A stretch of DNA of 64,000 nucleotides from Agarophyton chilense (GCA_030374765.1 JARGXX010000071.1:806001-870000), one strand, 5' to 3'. Shown: positions 42,573 through 53,602, counted from the first letter of the stretch. The notes: generated by a model from the letters alone, not told the origin. A program made the numbers and translations.

Positions 42573-45500
42573 ATGGCATCAACTCTTTCTCCCGGCGGCT
42601 ATGTCCGCCAGGGTCAGCGGGGCTCCCAGCCTGCTCGTTCGGTTAATGTTCAAGTTGCTGTGCGCTGTCGCCCCTTGAACGAACGAGAAAAAGGACATGG
42701 CGAACGCTCGGTTCTTGTGGTGGATTCCCAACGCAAGGAAGTGGTTCTTACCGCAGCGACGGTGCAGCGAAAGGGAACTGCGGTGCCAGGCATTTCTTCG
42801 GGCAAGAAAACCTATACATACGATCATGTTTATGGTATCTCCGCAACACAGGCTGAAGTTTACGAGGGTGTTGTCGAGCCCATTGTAGACGAAGTCTTGG
42901 AGGGGTATAATTGCACTGTCTTCGCATATGGCCAAACTGGAACGGGAAAGACGCATACTATGGAAGGACGCCGGGATGATGATATGACGGAAGTGTATCA
43001 ACGACGTATGGCTGAAAACGCCGGTATCATCCCTCGCGCTGTCAAGCAAATCTTCGATCACTTGCGAAGCTTGACGGATGAACATTCAGTTCGAGTGAGC
43101 CATTTGGAATTGTACAATGAACAACTCACTGATCTTTTAGGTCCAGAACACGATACTGTGGTGGATTCGCTTCGTGTATACGAAGATCCGCAGAAAGGAA
43201 CCTTTGTGCAAGGGCTAGAAGATGTTGTCGTTCGCAGTGAAGATGAAATTTTCGCGGTGCTGGACCGCTCCGCAATGAAGCGAAAGACTGCAGAGACGTT
43301 GATGAACAAGTACTCCTCCCGTTCACACTCAGTCTTTTCTATTACAATTCATATCAAGCAGTCAACACCTGATGGAGCCGACCTTCTCAAAGTTGGGAAG
43401 CTGAATCTCGTTGATCTGGCTGGTTCGGAAAATATTGGGAGAAGCGGCGCTGTGAAAGGCAGAGCTCGGGAAGCTGGAAACATCAATCAAAGTCTTCTCA
43501 CCCTCGGACGTGTGATCACCGCTCTCGTTGATCGACACCCTCACATTCCTTATCGGGATTCCAAGCTAACGAGGCTTTTGCAGGAATCGTTGGGAGGTCG
43601 TAATAAGACATGCGTAATTGCAACGGTCACACCTGGGTCGTCGAGTTTAGAGGAAACCGCATCGACCCTCGATTATGCTTATCGTGCCAAGAGCATTAAG
43701 AACAGACCAACTGTCAATCAGATGATTGCCAAACATGTTCTTCTCAAGGAATACACTGAGGAGATATCTCGACTGAAAAGGGAGCTTGATGCGACGCGGG
43801 AAAAGAATGGGGTTTATTTACCACCTGACGAGTTCGAGCGATTGCAAGCTATGTCTTGTCAGCAAAGAGATGCAATCAACAATTTAGAAACTCAGACCGA
43901 AGAGAATGAACAAAAAATGGAGACGTTAAAGCAGAAGTTGACCCAGACACAGACTGCCCTATGCAGGGACCAAGAACTATTGAAAGAAACCCGTCACATT
44001 CTTCTCGAAACATCCAACGAGCTTACTCAAACGAAGGAAACGTTGGCGACTACCAAACAGCAGAGAGATGAGTACAACTTTCTCACCAAGACACATGTTG
44101 CCACTGAATCTCGCTTATACCAACAAGGATCTCAATTACAAGATGACCTGTCCAGCTGTGTTTTCGAAGCACAGGCCTTGCACGACAGGCTTGAAGTGGC
44201 TACTAATCTTGAGAAGGAGAACACAGATAATTTGTCGAATCTGAAGCAATCTATTGCATTGAGTACGGCGGAGATATCGAGTATTCTCGACCGCCATACG
44301 AAACGTCAGATTGAATCCGTGCGAGAATCTCGAACAAATATGGAGAAAGTTTCTGATATTCTGAAAGACAAGTTGACCGCTGTTGACGAGGAAATGAAGA
44401 AGCTCAGTGTTGAATTGAAAGCTCATAACGAAGAATATGACGAATACGCCCGCTCAAACGAAGAAAGCCTTGGTGACAATTGCCAGACTTATACGGTGCT
44501 GGTAAGGGATGCGCTTTCAACACATTCTTCTGGCTTTGCTGCCAAGAAAACACTCATCGATGCTACATGTGAAAAGATATCAAACGCGATCTGTACTACC
44601 CAAGCTGCTGTATCGGATATGAAGCAGTGCGTTATCAAGCACTCTTCTGCCCAAGTCGCAGAACTGGGCCGTTTGGCGAAAGACCAGTCTTTGGCTCTTG
44701 AATATCTGAAGTCAAAGGTTACCAACTCTCTCGATGGTCAATCACAAGCTATAGAAGAGCTCCGGACTTCGCATGCGGCCGAACTTGACGAGGAAAGTAA
44801 TGCACTGGCTGCGTTCAAGACTGAGCTTATGGCTAAACTGAGTGCCACGGCAGACACACTTATTTCGGAAACCTGCGGAAGGATAAAGGAACGACGAGCG
44901 ACATTTGATGCGATCACTGGAACTATTTGTAATGCTGGTGACTCTGTGAGAAACACCATGGGCGAGATGCAAGCCACACATACACGACGACTTGGTGACA
45001 CGCAGGAAGAAATGAAATTGATGATGCACAAGGCTGAAAGTGAGATTGAAAAGCTCAGCTTGGATCATAATTGCTCTACGCAAGCAATATCGGTATCTGT
45101 TTCGAGCATTTTGGAAGACACCACAGGAATCTCTGAATCTCTTCACGCTTGCATGGAATCATCAAAGCGTCAGTTAGGAAACGTTGATGAGTCGATTGTC
45201 AGATTCCGCGAGAAGAGTGTAGAGGAAAGGGAACGAAGGTCGATTTCTTGCGGTTCGGTGGTTCAAAAGAATCGAGAAACGACTTTGGTGATGAATAAGG
45301 AAGTTTCCGACGAGACTAAAGCAACTGTTGATGACCTGGTATCGCTGGCAACTTGCATGGAAGAAGACTTCACACAAACAGAATCGAACCTGAAGCAGAA
45401 GTTGACGTCTGATGTTAAAAACCGTGTCCAATCTCAAGAAATAATATGCGACAAAGAGTTGGACAAGGCACCCAAGAGAAGGCAATGGATCAAACCCGCG

Positions 45501-45983
45501 CCTTTAGTATACACACGGAACCATTTTGAACTCCTGAGCGGGATTCGAAAAGCTACAGGCGCGCCAGAGGTGCCAATAGACGATTTAGGCCACATCGCTG
45601 CCGTCGAGGAGGTGCAGGCGTCTGAAACCCCTGATTCGGAGGCGGACGACGGTGAGCTTGAAAGCGGCGCGAGCACCAGCAGGCGCTCATCAGCGTCATC
45701 TCTCGCGACCAGGTCCATGCTCGAGGACGGCAGCTCCTCCGAAGACAAGAGTGTCGGATTGAGCATTGACGCCGGCTCTGAAGGGTCAAGCCGAAAAGAA
45801 GGCGGTGGCACGGGGTCAGACATCGTTGATGAAGACGCTGACGGATCCGTTTTAATAGACGCTACGAACAGAAGGGCATTCCGAAAGACCAAGCGGAAAA
45901 CCGAGCGTCCGGCTGGTCGCAAAAAACCGACCGGTATCCCGCTGCCGAGGGGAAGAAGACTCGCTCGAAAGGTAGCAAAATAA
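42573..45983 (+). CDS. Kinesin-5 (BimC/Eg5 family) mitotic motor
   Basis: A 1,136-residue single-exon protein. The N-terminal motor domain (about 24-380) has P-loop GQTGTGKT (120-127), switch I NKYSSRSH (245-252), switch II DLAGSE (281-286) followed by NIGRSGA, and HIPYRDSKLTRLLQESLGG (324-342). Those last two are kinesin-5 signatures. A long coiled-coil region follows (about 385-530 and later segments), then an acidic serine-rich stretch (about 1010-1080) and a strongly basic C-terminus. Kinesin-5 forms bipolar tetramers that slide spindle microtubules apart at mitosis. The length is normal for the family. The ATG at 42573 is the first in frame. An E2F-like site upstream suggests cell-cycle regulation. 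Confidence 0.93.
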   Translation: MASTLSPGGYVRQGQRGSQPARSVNVQVAVRCRPLNEREKGHGERSVLVVDSQRKEVVLTAATVQRKGTAVPGISSGKKTYTYDHVYGISATQAEVYEGVVEPIVDEVLEGYNCTVFAYGQTGTGKTHTMEGRRDDDMTEVYQRRMAENAGIIPRAVKQIFDHLRSLTDEHSVRVSHLELYNEQLTDLLGPEHDTVVDSLRVYEDPQKGTFVQGLEDVVVRSEDEIFAVLDRSAMKRKTAETLMNKYSSRSHSVFSITIHIKQSTPDGADLLKVGKLNLVDLAGSENIGRSGAVKGRAREAGNINQSLLTLGRVITALVDRHPHIPYRDSKLTRLLQESLGGRNKTCVIATVTPGSSSLEETASTLDYAYRAKSIKNRPTVNQMIAKHVLLKEYTEEISRLKRELDATREKNGVYLPPDEFERLQAMSCQQRDAINNLETQTEENEQKMETLKQKLTQTQTALCRDQELLKETRHILLETSNELTQTKETLATTKQQRDEYNFLTKTHVATESRLYQQGSQLQDDLSSCVFEAQALHDRLEVATNLEKENTDNLSNLKQSIALSTAEISSILDRHTKRQIESVRESRTNMEKVSDILKDKLTAVDEEMKKLSVELKAHNEEYDEYARSNEESLGDNCQTYTVLVRDALSTHSSGFAAKKTLIDATCEKISNAICTTQAAVSDMKQCVIKHSSAQVAELGRLAKDQSLALEYLKSKVTNSLDGQSQAIEELRTSHAAELDEESNALAAFKTELMAKLSATADTLISETCGRIKERRATFDAITGTICNAGDSVRNTMGEMQATHTRRLGDTQEEMKLMMHKAESEIEKLSLDHNCSTQAISVSVSSILEDTTGISESLHACMESSKRQLGNVDESIVRFREKSVEERERRSISCGSVVQKNRETTLVMNKEVSDETKATVDDLVSLATCMEEDFTQTESNLKQKLTSDVKNRVQSQEIICDKELDKAPKRRQWIKPAPLVYTRNHFELLSGIRKATGAPEVPIDDLGHIAAVEEVQASETPDSEADDGELESGASTSRRSSASSLATRSMLEDGSSSEDKSVGLSIDAGSEGSSRKEGGGTGSDIVDEDADGSVLIDATNRRAFRKTKRKTERPAGRKKPTGIPLPRGRRLARKVAK

Positions 45984-46695
45984 ACAGAGCTGTTTAGGTT
46001 TTCGTGTCTTGTTTGACTTGGCCCGCAAGGACTAGTAGGTGTCCAAGATAGCTCCTTTTCGCCACGCGTGGTTCGGACTGGAGAGGTACGGCAGTTGTGT
46101 CATATCTCACCCCAGTAGAAGCGCTCAATAATGGAAGCGACTAAAGAAAAGTGCTGGACTCTGGGCAACAAGGTGAGAGTCGTCTGCGGTAAACACACTG
46201 TGAAACTGTGAAAAGGTGCAACACATTGCCCCGCCCGTTGAAGAGAAGAGAAAAAAAGTATTCAACAGCTCTCAACGATGGCTGACAAGCGGAGACAATT
46301 CAAAAGAGTTTCGCGAGCAAACTGGTAAAATCAACAATGTAGCAGACACGAGTGTGCCAGTGGCACATCTCACAGCAGCTTTTCGGTTGCGACCATGAGG
46401 TACAGTGCACACGTCACTCGAAGACGCAAAGCGGGTAAACGCACATTAAAGCACGACTACGAGCTTTGAGAACAGCAAGAACGGAGACAGAGGTGGCAAG
46501 AGGAATGGCGAGATGTATGTGTATCAGTAATAGACAAGAGTAAGATCACTTTACAAACCGTACGAACACAGGCTGAAGAAAGAGAAAGGTAGTGTTTCCT
46601 TGCCGGTTACACGAAAAGGATCGAAATCGACATGTGAAGAAAAGACAAGAGACAGACGAAACGCAGAAGCAGAAAATAGGCTCAAAGCGAAGCAC
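45984..46695. other. Intergenic region, no gene seen
   Basis: About 0.7 kb between the convergent kinesin-5 and beta-like genes. Only short, composition-biased open frames occur. It should contain both 3' untranslated regions. Confidence 0.5.
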
Positions 46696-47053
46696 TTATT
46701 CGTCTTCATTTTCGAAGTCGACACCGAGGTCATCGGTTCCGGGGATGACATACTGCAGAGAGGGAGGGATGCAAACGGAGGCGGAGGCGAGGACGGAACA
46801 CAGGTTAGCACAGACGGTTGTGGCGGATTCGAAGCAGAAGAGGGGGAATGAAACTTACGTAGTCTCCTTTGTTGCGAATGGTCTGAGCAATGACGAGGAG
46901 AACGGCGAAAAAGCCGGCCAGGATGGCGTAGAGGACGCAGAGTGCTACGGTGGACTTGACCCACTCACCCGGGGTAAGTCCAATGATCTCCTTCTGGCCA
47001 GTACCCTCGCGGGTGGTGATAATAGTGGGCAGCTTGAGTTTCGGCAACTTCAT
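46696..47053 (-). CDS. Small single-pass membrane protein resembling the N-terminus of Na,K-ATPase beta
   Basis: Two exons: 47053-46859 and 46752-46696, joined across a 106-bp intron (46858-46753) with GTAAGT donor and CTCTGCAG acceptor. The product is about 83 residues: a basic N-terminus (MKLPKLKLP), the motif LTPGEWVKS, one membrane segment (about 36-57, LYAILAGFFAVLLVIAQTI) and a short acidic tail (YVIPGTDDLGVDFENEDE). The W...Y.ilyg-LAGff pattern and a PG after the helix recall the cytosolic and membrane part of P-type ATPase beta subunits. The large extracellular domain of true beta subunits is absent. It could be a partner of a P-type pump or an unrelated small protein. The splice sites and reading frame are well supported; the family is tentative. 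Confidence 0.6.
46753..46858 (-). other. Intron of the beta-like gene
   Basis: 106 bp, GTAAGT...CTCTGCAG on the minus strand. Removing it joins TAC to TAT in phase 0 and ends in a TAA after 18 further codons. Confidence 0.75.
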
Positions 47054-48032
47054 GGCGACAAAGACAAACAAAAAAGAAACAACCACACGAGGGAAACAGT
47101 CAAAGAACACAAAAAGCACACACCCACCCGCGTCTTGAACAAGCCGCGAGGGACGGAGGAATGTAGAAGCAGGGAAGCGCGCGCTTTTGAGAACGAGCGG
47201 CAGCACACGCGGTGCAGCACAGTAGCCGCAGACGCGCGCCAGAGAAGCGACCGTTGAGCCAACGGCTGAGCGTGTGCCGTGTGGCGAAAGGCGCACGGCG
47301 CACGGCGCGCGCGCACGTGTGGCGTCAATCTGGCGGCGTCGGAGCTGTTTTTCGACGGGAGGAGCACGGAGGCGATGGAGCGGAGCGAATGTGTGGCGCG
47401 GCGGCGGCGAAGACGACGACGAAGACGGCAGTGGTGGTCGGCACCGATGCGTCCTCATGCACGCGCGCGCGCGCGCGCGCAAGAGCGCTCTGTGGCTGTC
47501 GCGCAGCCGCGCTCTCGTCGCCCCCCCCTTGTGCGCGCGTTGGCCACCGTCATCGCGCGCACTTGTCGGTGGAAACACGTCCTCACTGAGGACAGACACA
47601 CTCGCCCAACTCTCTCTAACGTTACTGCTCCATCTTCACAAATCAGCTCGCTTGGTTTATTCCACTTTCCAGCCCCTTCTTCCTCACTACACGCTCGTCC
47701 CTCTCGCCTACTTTCCACTCTTCCACCCCTACTTCACCAAGTTAATACTGTCAAATAATTCCAGTCAGTCACACATACCCCACCCCCGTCACCTCACATT
47801 GCGAGTTCGTACCCCCCGCTAGCTCTCATCCCCACCTTGCTGCCCCAAATCAAACCACTCAAAACTCCAGCCCCCCACAGCTCACTAGTAGTTCATCCCC
47901 ACCTTGCCTGCCAATCTTCGCGAAGTGCACACGTGCCATCCGACCCTTCACCACAGCTCGCAGCTCGCAGCTCGCAGCTCGCAGCTCCACTGTAGTCACG
48001 CCATCCAGCACAACCACATCACTTGTCTACCC
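47054..48032. other. GC-rich upstream region with simple repeats, no gene seen
   Basis: Contains the 5' region of the beta-like gene (minus), a run of CG dinucleotides at about 47459-47480 (alternating purine-pyrimidine, possible Z-DNA), C/T-rich sequence, and a 7-bp tandem repeat CAGCTCG (about 4.5 copies, 47954-47987). Open frames here are rich in arginine, serine and alanine and look like by-products of composition. Confidence 0.5.
47954..47987. repeat. Tandem repeat, 7-bp unit CAGCTCG
   Basis: Four to five copies, 46-79 bp beyond the stop codon of the TPR-Tic22 gene. Confidence 0.85.
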
Positions 48033-50147
48033 TTATGCCTTCAGTCCTTGCACTTTAGCCTTCGTAGCCTTCGCACTCCTCTTCCCCATTGCCGTCCCCG
48101 CCCCCACGGCCCCCGCCCCGCCTGTCCGACGAGCTTGTTCAATTTGGGCGATAATCTCAGCCATGCGCTGCCGTTCCGCATGTTTCTCCAAGTCCTCCCG
48201 GATCGCAGCCCGGATTTCATCCTTACTTCCCCCCCTCTCAGCAATCTGCCGCGCTTTCGAAAAGCCTGCTTTCCTCACCTGTTTCTTTGCAATACCGCCT
48301 GCTTTCAACGGAGGAGCCAGTTCGTCCAACGGGAACCTCACGTTGATTGCCTTCATTGACTCCCTCGACGGCACAAAGAAAACAGACTCGAATTCATCCG
48401 TCTTGCTTTCCGACATACGTCTCAGCACGTCTTCCAGCGTCCCTACCTCTATTTCACAATCTCCAGAGACATCAATGCTGTTCGAGTCCTTCAGTTGTTT
48501 CCAAGCAGCCTCTAGATCCCACTTCGAGAAGAACAACGGGATCAACTGCTTGTTCTTCTGAAGCAAAGTCAACCCCTTTGCTTGAAACACCGGAATGCCG
48601 TTAAAATTGTCAACTGTAAGTTCCTCATCATCCTCATCTACGTTACCAGCGCTCTCCGACTTATTTGCAGCTTCTGCTTTCGTCGAATCCTCTTGGGCGC
48701 CAAAATTTTCTCCGTCCTTCACGATTTCTCCGCCCTCCACTATTTCTCCGCCTTCGTCACTCTTGTTTGCTTCTCCTGTTACTTTCTTGCCCGCTTCAGC
48801 AGCTCTCGCTTCTGCTTTTGCCTTCCTCACGGATGGCGGGTCTCGCAGGATGGGTCGCACAGGTGGGTTCGGGTTTTTGTTCAGCAGCTCTACAGCCACC
48901 TCAACTTGCCTCAGTTCTGGTCTGAACTGGAACGACAGTGGGGCATTGTCGTCAATGACAATATCATCCATTATCTTCTCCTCGCCTTTCTTCGTGCTAC
49001 CATCACCTCCTTCCGTGTTATCCTCGCCTCCTTTCGTGCTATCCTCGCCCTTCTCCTTGGCCTTTTCGGTATCCTCCGTCTTTTCGATTCCATTGGTCGC
49101 CACAATAACTTCAGCGCGATTTTCCTTTGCATCTTCGTTTGCAACACCTTTTGTGTTAGTATTGCCTTCGTCCTTTTGCACTTCACCATCCGGCGCTTTG
49201 GAATCGGGGCTTCCAGAAAGAGGCTCGTTGCTATCGACCTCTTCCCCCCCCTCATCCTTTTCGATTTCGTTGTCCACGTCCGTGTCTCCACTTTCCCAGT
49301 CCTCTGCTTCTTTCTCAGCCCCGTCCTTTGACGTATCAGCGTCATCAACATCTTTCTGGGTCTCAGGCTCAGGTTTCTGGGATGGCATTTTGACCTGCTT
49401 TGCATTCTCGGCAGCAGCCGCAGCCGCGGCTCGGTCTTCCTCGGCAGCAGCGCGAGTTGTTTCCTCGTAGTACTGTTTCTGAGTTTCTTGAGCGAGATTG
49501 AAAGCTTGATACAAAGTGATGTGAATGACGCGCGCAGTATCACCCAGATCAGGATTCTCACTCTTGATCCAGTCTAACGTAGCTTTTGCATCCTCCTGAT
49601 CAAAGTAGAAGGTGCAAACTTGCTGACCATCGTCATAAGTTACAAAGAAGGGCTGGCCAGCGTTATCAGTGACAATAAAAACGGGAACACTCTCAAGGCG
49701 TTGCATCATATGTGGCTCAGGCAATATGTACAGATTCTGAGCTTGTTCCTGGCACGCACGAGCGAATTCTAGATTCTTCTCCATCTCTGCATTCTTTCCA
49801 ACAATTTTAAGTCCCTCTTCAAGGGACTCAATTGCCTCTTCATAGCGCTGCATGTGAATGAGAGCCAAACCTTTGCGCTTGTACGCCTTCCACCATACGC
49901 TATCACACAGAATTGAACTTTCTGCGTCCTCCAGAGACTCGGAGAACTGGCGTATGTTGAAGTGGGCAGCGCTTCGATTGCTGTAGAGAATTGCGTTTCC
50001 TGGGTCAAGTTCGAGCGCTTTGGTGTAAAGACGAATGGCTTTCTGAAAAGAGCCTGACTGCATGGCCTTATTCCCAGTACCCTTGTATTCGCGGATGGCC
50101 TTGGAATTCTTTCCGGCTCGTCCTGAAACACCCTGTTTGCGCATCAT
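48033..50147 (-). CDS. TPR-Tic22 fusion protein
   Basis: The 704-residue protein joins two families. Residues about 17-130 are three TPR repeats of the co-chaperone type (AIRLYTKALELDPGNAILYSNRSAAH and RYEEAIESLEEGL). The first half of a Tic22 fold spans about 141-225 (SVPVFIVTDNAGQPF, YFDQEDAKATLDWI). A long lysine/glutamate- and serine/threonine-rich linker follows (about 226-510). The second Tic22 half is at about 517-597 (GIPVFQAKGLTLLQK, PLFFSKWDLEAAW, VFFVPSRES), and the C-terminus is basic. Tic22 is an intermembrane-space factor in plastid and apicoplast protein import. No transit or signal peptide is evident, so this protein may work in the cytosol or nucleus, with the TPRs docking a chaperone. 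The start has tandem ATGs at 50147 and 50144. Domain identity is fairly secure; its role is inferred. Confidence 0.82.
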   Translation of the reverse strand: MMRKQGVSGRAGKNSKAIREYKGTGNKAMQSGSFQKAIRLYTKALELDPGNAILYSNRSAAHFNIRQFSESLEDAESSILCDSVWWKAYKRKGLALIHMQRYEEAIESLEEGLKIVGKNAEMEKNLEFARACQEQAQNLYILPEPHMMQRLESVPVFIVTDNAGQPFFVTYDDGQQVCTFYFDQEDAKATLDWIKSENPDLGDTARVIHITLYQAFNLAQETQKQYYEETTRAAAEEDRAAAAAAAENAKQVKMPSQKPEPETQKDVDDADTSKDGAEKEAEDWESGDTDVDNEIEKDEGGEEVDSNEPLSGSPDSKAPDGEVQKDEGNTNTKGVANEDAKENRAEVIVATNGIEKTEDTEKAKEKGEDSTKGGEDNTEGGDGSTKKGEEKIMDDIVIDDNAPLSFQFRPELRQVEVAVELLNKNPNPPVRPILRDPPSVRKAKAEARAAEAGKKVTGEANKSDEGGEIVEGGEIVKDGENFGAQEDSTKAEAANKSESAGNVDEDDEELTVDNFNGIPVFQAKGLTLLQKNKQLIPLFFSKWDLEAAWKQLKDSNSIDVSGDCEIEVGTLEDVLRRMSESKTDEFESVFFVPSRESMKAINVRFPLDELAPPLKAGGIAKKQVRKAGFSKARQIAERGGSKDEIRAAIREDLEKHAERQRMAEIIAQIEQARRTGGAGAVGAGTAMGKRSAKATKAKVQGLKA

Positions 50148-52807
50148 ATTAATTGGCGATTGATTGTGAATATGTTAGAGATGCAGACGTGGACGATGAG
50201 AAGGAAAGCACACAATTTAACAGACGCCGACAACTTACCACCATATTGGACTGACAAGAATTGAGACACACGCTGGCGCGCACACAATAGTCAAACGGAA
50301 AAGCAGCCAATTGAGTAGGTGCAAAGAAAACACAACACCACAGCCACCAGCTCGGCAGCGGCAGACAAGGAGGGAGCGGATAAGAAAAGGGTGGAACAGC
50401 GAAAAGGGGGGGAAGGGAATGGGGCGTAACCGCGCTGAGAGCGTGAATCAACACCAGAGAGCTGTGCGCTATGCGGCGAAAGACGAGGTCAGTAGCGGCG
50501 CGTGTGCAGCTTTTTGAGAGCAATCTCCACCAGGCGCTCAACGAGCTCGGGCGCAGCACATGTTTTGAAGCAAGCGGTTTTGAAGGCGGGCGTTGAGATC
50601 GTGCCGGCGCGGACGACGACAGCTTGCGTAGCTGGCGCGTTCAATTCCAGCTGTGATTGGCTGCAAGTCAGCGCCGCCTCGTGTCCATGCCTTTGGGCGT
50701 GCGCCGCAGGGAAATTCTGATGGCAGAGTCTGTGGTGGTGTCCACAACAGCGGTAGCTGTCTGCGGCGCTGCTGAAACTGACGTTACGACGGTGGGAGCT
50801 CTTGACCTTGGCCGTCGCTTCCAGCTTGGAGGCTGCGGTGAGGTGGAGCCAGTTTTAGGGCGGCGGTTTGTGGAGGCCACTTGCGCCTCTAGTGACAGGT
50901 TGTCGAAGCAGTTGTTACCGAAGTGTTGGTAGGTTTCTCTTTTACATAAAAATGTGAAAACTGTAGCAAAAGAGTGAACACCAGTAGTATTGGACTTGTT
51001 CATTTCCAAGATGATGCGCTTTCGGAGTAATCTAGAAAGATCAACTCAAGCAGCGAAGTTACGTCATATATTTTCTACGAACACCCTGTTGACAAGTCTC
51101 TCCAACATCTACGACCTTCAAAACGTGTCCCATACCTCTCGTTCTTGTCTTTCCCACATTCTTCCAGCCGATCAATACAGAACCAGTCAAGAACCTGGAA
51201 GAGCAATGAGGATATTAACAAGTTCTTGAGTGCTTGTAGACGCATCACAAGGCAACAGAAAGTCAAAGTCAAAAGCCACAAATATGTTGCACTTACACAT
51301 TGTCATCTACGACCAATGAGCCAAATACAAAAAGTTCAACCCGCATGGACTTGTTTCTGTTGAACTCAAAAAGCAATCCGTTGACTTTCTAGTTAAACAT
51401 GAATTAAATTCCATATAGTGGAGCGGATGCAGATGTGGATTGACATCAACGATGTTGAAACCGTGCTAAAGCAAAACGCAAAGTGCAAAGACTTATTCAA
51501 AAATAGACGCCGAAGAGGTCGGGGAGAAAGCGGAAGCAAGTAAGGCAGATGTCTTGGCTCAATTTGCTGGAAGTAAATTTCTTCTCTGCATCCTGTGGGC
51601 CATGTATGAGAAAGAAAACCTTTTAGTGCGAATGTGGAACAGCGGAGAAAACGGTGAAGGACGCGATTGGTTTCGATACTCGAAGACTAATTGCATAAGA
51701 GGCAAAGAGCTAGCAGCTCCCAATGCGCGAACAAACAAATTGCTTGTAGAAATGATGAAGACATGGCCGCTGAGTTTCAAGCCTTCCTTAGAAACAGACA
51801 ATATGTCTGATACATATGCTCACGTTTCGAAATCAGTAGCGGCAGATTGAAAAAAAGAAGCATTTCCTTTTCATGACCCACATAGACAAGGCTGCCACAA
51901 TTTTCTTTCGTTTGGTTGGCGCACGGGCGCACAATTTGCTTTGAGGGACAACCTATCACCTGGCCACCATGGAGCGTAGTTCACAGGTTGCGAAAAATTC
52001 AGCTGCAATAGGACTAGTACCTACTTCTACCACTGAAGCTACAAGAATGATGAAATTTCTCCCAGCGTGGAGAGGGGTGGCGTTGCCTACAATCCACCAT
52101 GTTGCCAATATGGTCTCGCGATTGTACAAAGAGCAGATACGCCGACCTTAAGAGGCCGTTGTCATTGAACAAGAGAAATCGACCGTTCATCGTAAAGACG
52201 AACCTGCCATACGGTTCCTCGTTCCCAGTTTGAGAAGAACCCCACTTTGCTCACCACTGGTTCGTGAACAGGACGTTGTACTTCCAGGGGTATGCTATCA
52301 CACAAAACGACCACAGTCTCAAGCTCCCCATGGAGAAGTGCGCAGCTGCGATTGAGCCACTGCACCCACGCCTCAGCAAGACGACTGGCGCAATGCGAAG
52401 GAATAATGCTTTCCCGTTTTGAGATGGCATCCGCAACTACGAAGATATATAGCATCTAGCTAGCAGTTTGAGTTGGTATGTAGATATCATATAGTGTGAG
52501 GTGGCCATTCTGATTGAGCGCTCCATAGTGTTGTCCGTAACCTACATCGGCGACGCCGTGTGTTTTTTTGGCTCTCTTTTTCTAGAAACCTCCAGTAAAT
52601 TCCCTGACAATGAGCAGACTGTAGTGACAATTGTTATCTATAACCGTTTACCTTCTTCATGCCATTTCCACTCCATTAGAAACATATCCTTGGCATTTAT
52701 GCTCTTCTCGCCCCACCCGTTGCAGTGAGCGTTAGTAGGCCACGACTCGCATATCTGGCTGCGAGCTCGCACCCGAACAGCCCCATTCGTCCCTTAAAAC
52801 CCTCGAA
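50148..52807. other. Intergenic region, no confident gene
   Basis: About 2.7 kb. The first part is the TPR-Tic22 promoter (ATTGGCG close to the start). Open frames at 50311-50932 are composition-biased. An ATG-less open stretch at about 51476-51850 (plus) and a 60-codon frame from the ATG at 51969 read as protein-like (FAGSKFLLCILWAMYEKEN; MMKFLPAWRGVALPTIHH) but match no family I know. They may be remnants of a decayed gene. The last 60 bp lead into FHIT. Confidence 0.4.
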
Positions 52808-53403
52808 ATGACGTCAAGTTTTTACTTTGGTCCTTGGCGCTGTGCTTGGAGCGAAGCGTTCTATCTGTCCCCGTTATCACTGGCAATGGTGAATACCAAG
52901 CCTGTTGTACCTGGTAAGCTTTTCGTCCGAAATAAACCGAAAGCACACATGGTGCAACCAAGCAACCTTACGCAGCCTTTTAACGAATTTCTAACAATTT
53001 GTTCCATTCATCAGGCCACTGTCTCATAGTGACTCGTCGTGTAGTTCCTCGTGTCGCCGATCTAACTTCTGAGGAACTGGCAGATTTATGGAAAGTGGCA
53101 TGTCACATTTCAAAACCTCTTGAACGATTTTTCGAAGCTGAGGCTTTGACGTTCACACTTCAAGATGGCCCTGTTGCAGGCCAGACTGTTCCTCATGTGC
53201 ACATCCATATTCTGCCACGCCGAATCGGGGATTTTGAAATCAACAATCAAGTCTATCGTGAGATTGAAAAGACTGATCTGTCGCGGACTGTAAGAGTTGA
53301 CGCTGAAGAACATCGGAAGGCACGGACACTCGACGAAATGGCTAAGGAAGCTCGCACTTTGCGAACCTTGTTTACAGATTCACTTCCCATTCCTACAGAA
53401 TGA
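52808..53403 (+). CDS. FHIT: FHIT-type HIT-family dinucleoside polyphosphate hydrolase
   Basis: Two exons: 52808-52913 and 53015-53403, with a 101-bp intron (GTAAGC...TCAG) in phase 1 that restores PG-HCLIVTRR. The product is 164 residues. Landmarks are FYFGPW near the N-terminus, LSLAMVNTKPVVPG (24-36), TFTLQDGPVAGQTV (81-94) and the catalytic histidine triad HVHIHILPRR (96-105). FHIT enzymes cleave Ap3A and similar nucleotides to AMP plus ADP through a covalent histidine-AMP intermediate. The length matches the family (about 150). The intron falls inside the first conserved block. It converges with the gene at 53603. The family call is secure. Confidence 0.92.
52914..53014 (+). other. Intron of the FHIT gene
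   Basis: 101 bp, GTAAGC donor and TCAG acceptor. Without its removal the conserved PVVPG and GHCLIV blocks lie in different frames. Confidence 0.85.
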
Positions 53404-53602
53404 CCGGGCTGTTTGATCGCTCATAGTGGTTGACGGTTGGTAAAGACACTGGGGGCGAACAACAGATACATATGTACCTATGGAGTACGTTGATTGAGAC
53501 AGTGAGTGACTCATTCTTGGGCTCGTAAATCTCTCAGAGAGAGATGACATCTATAACAGCAGGTTTGGATGAAAAATTAATTGACCAAAGACAAGTTCTA
53601 CA

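Noticed and set aside
51430-51850. DnaJ-X (J-domain protein C-terminal) fragment
   Set aside because: Two short stretches recall the family, but they occur in the reverse order and in different frames, so the resemblance is probably chance.
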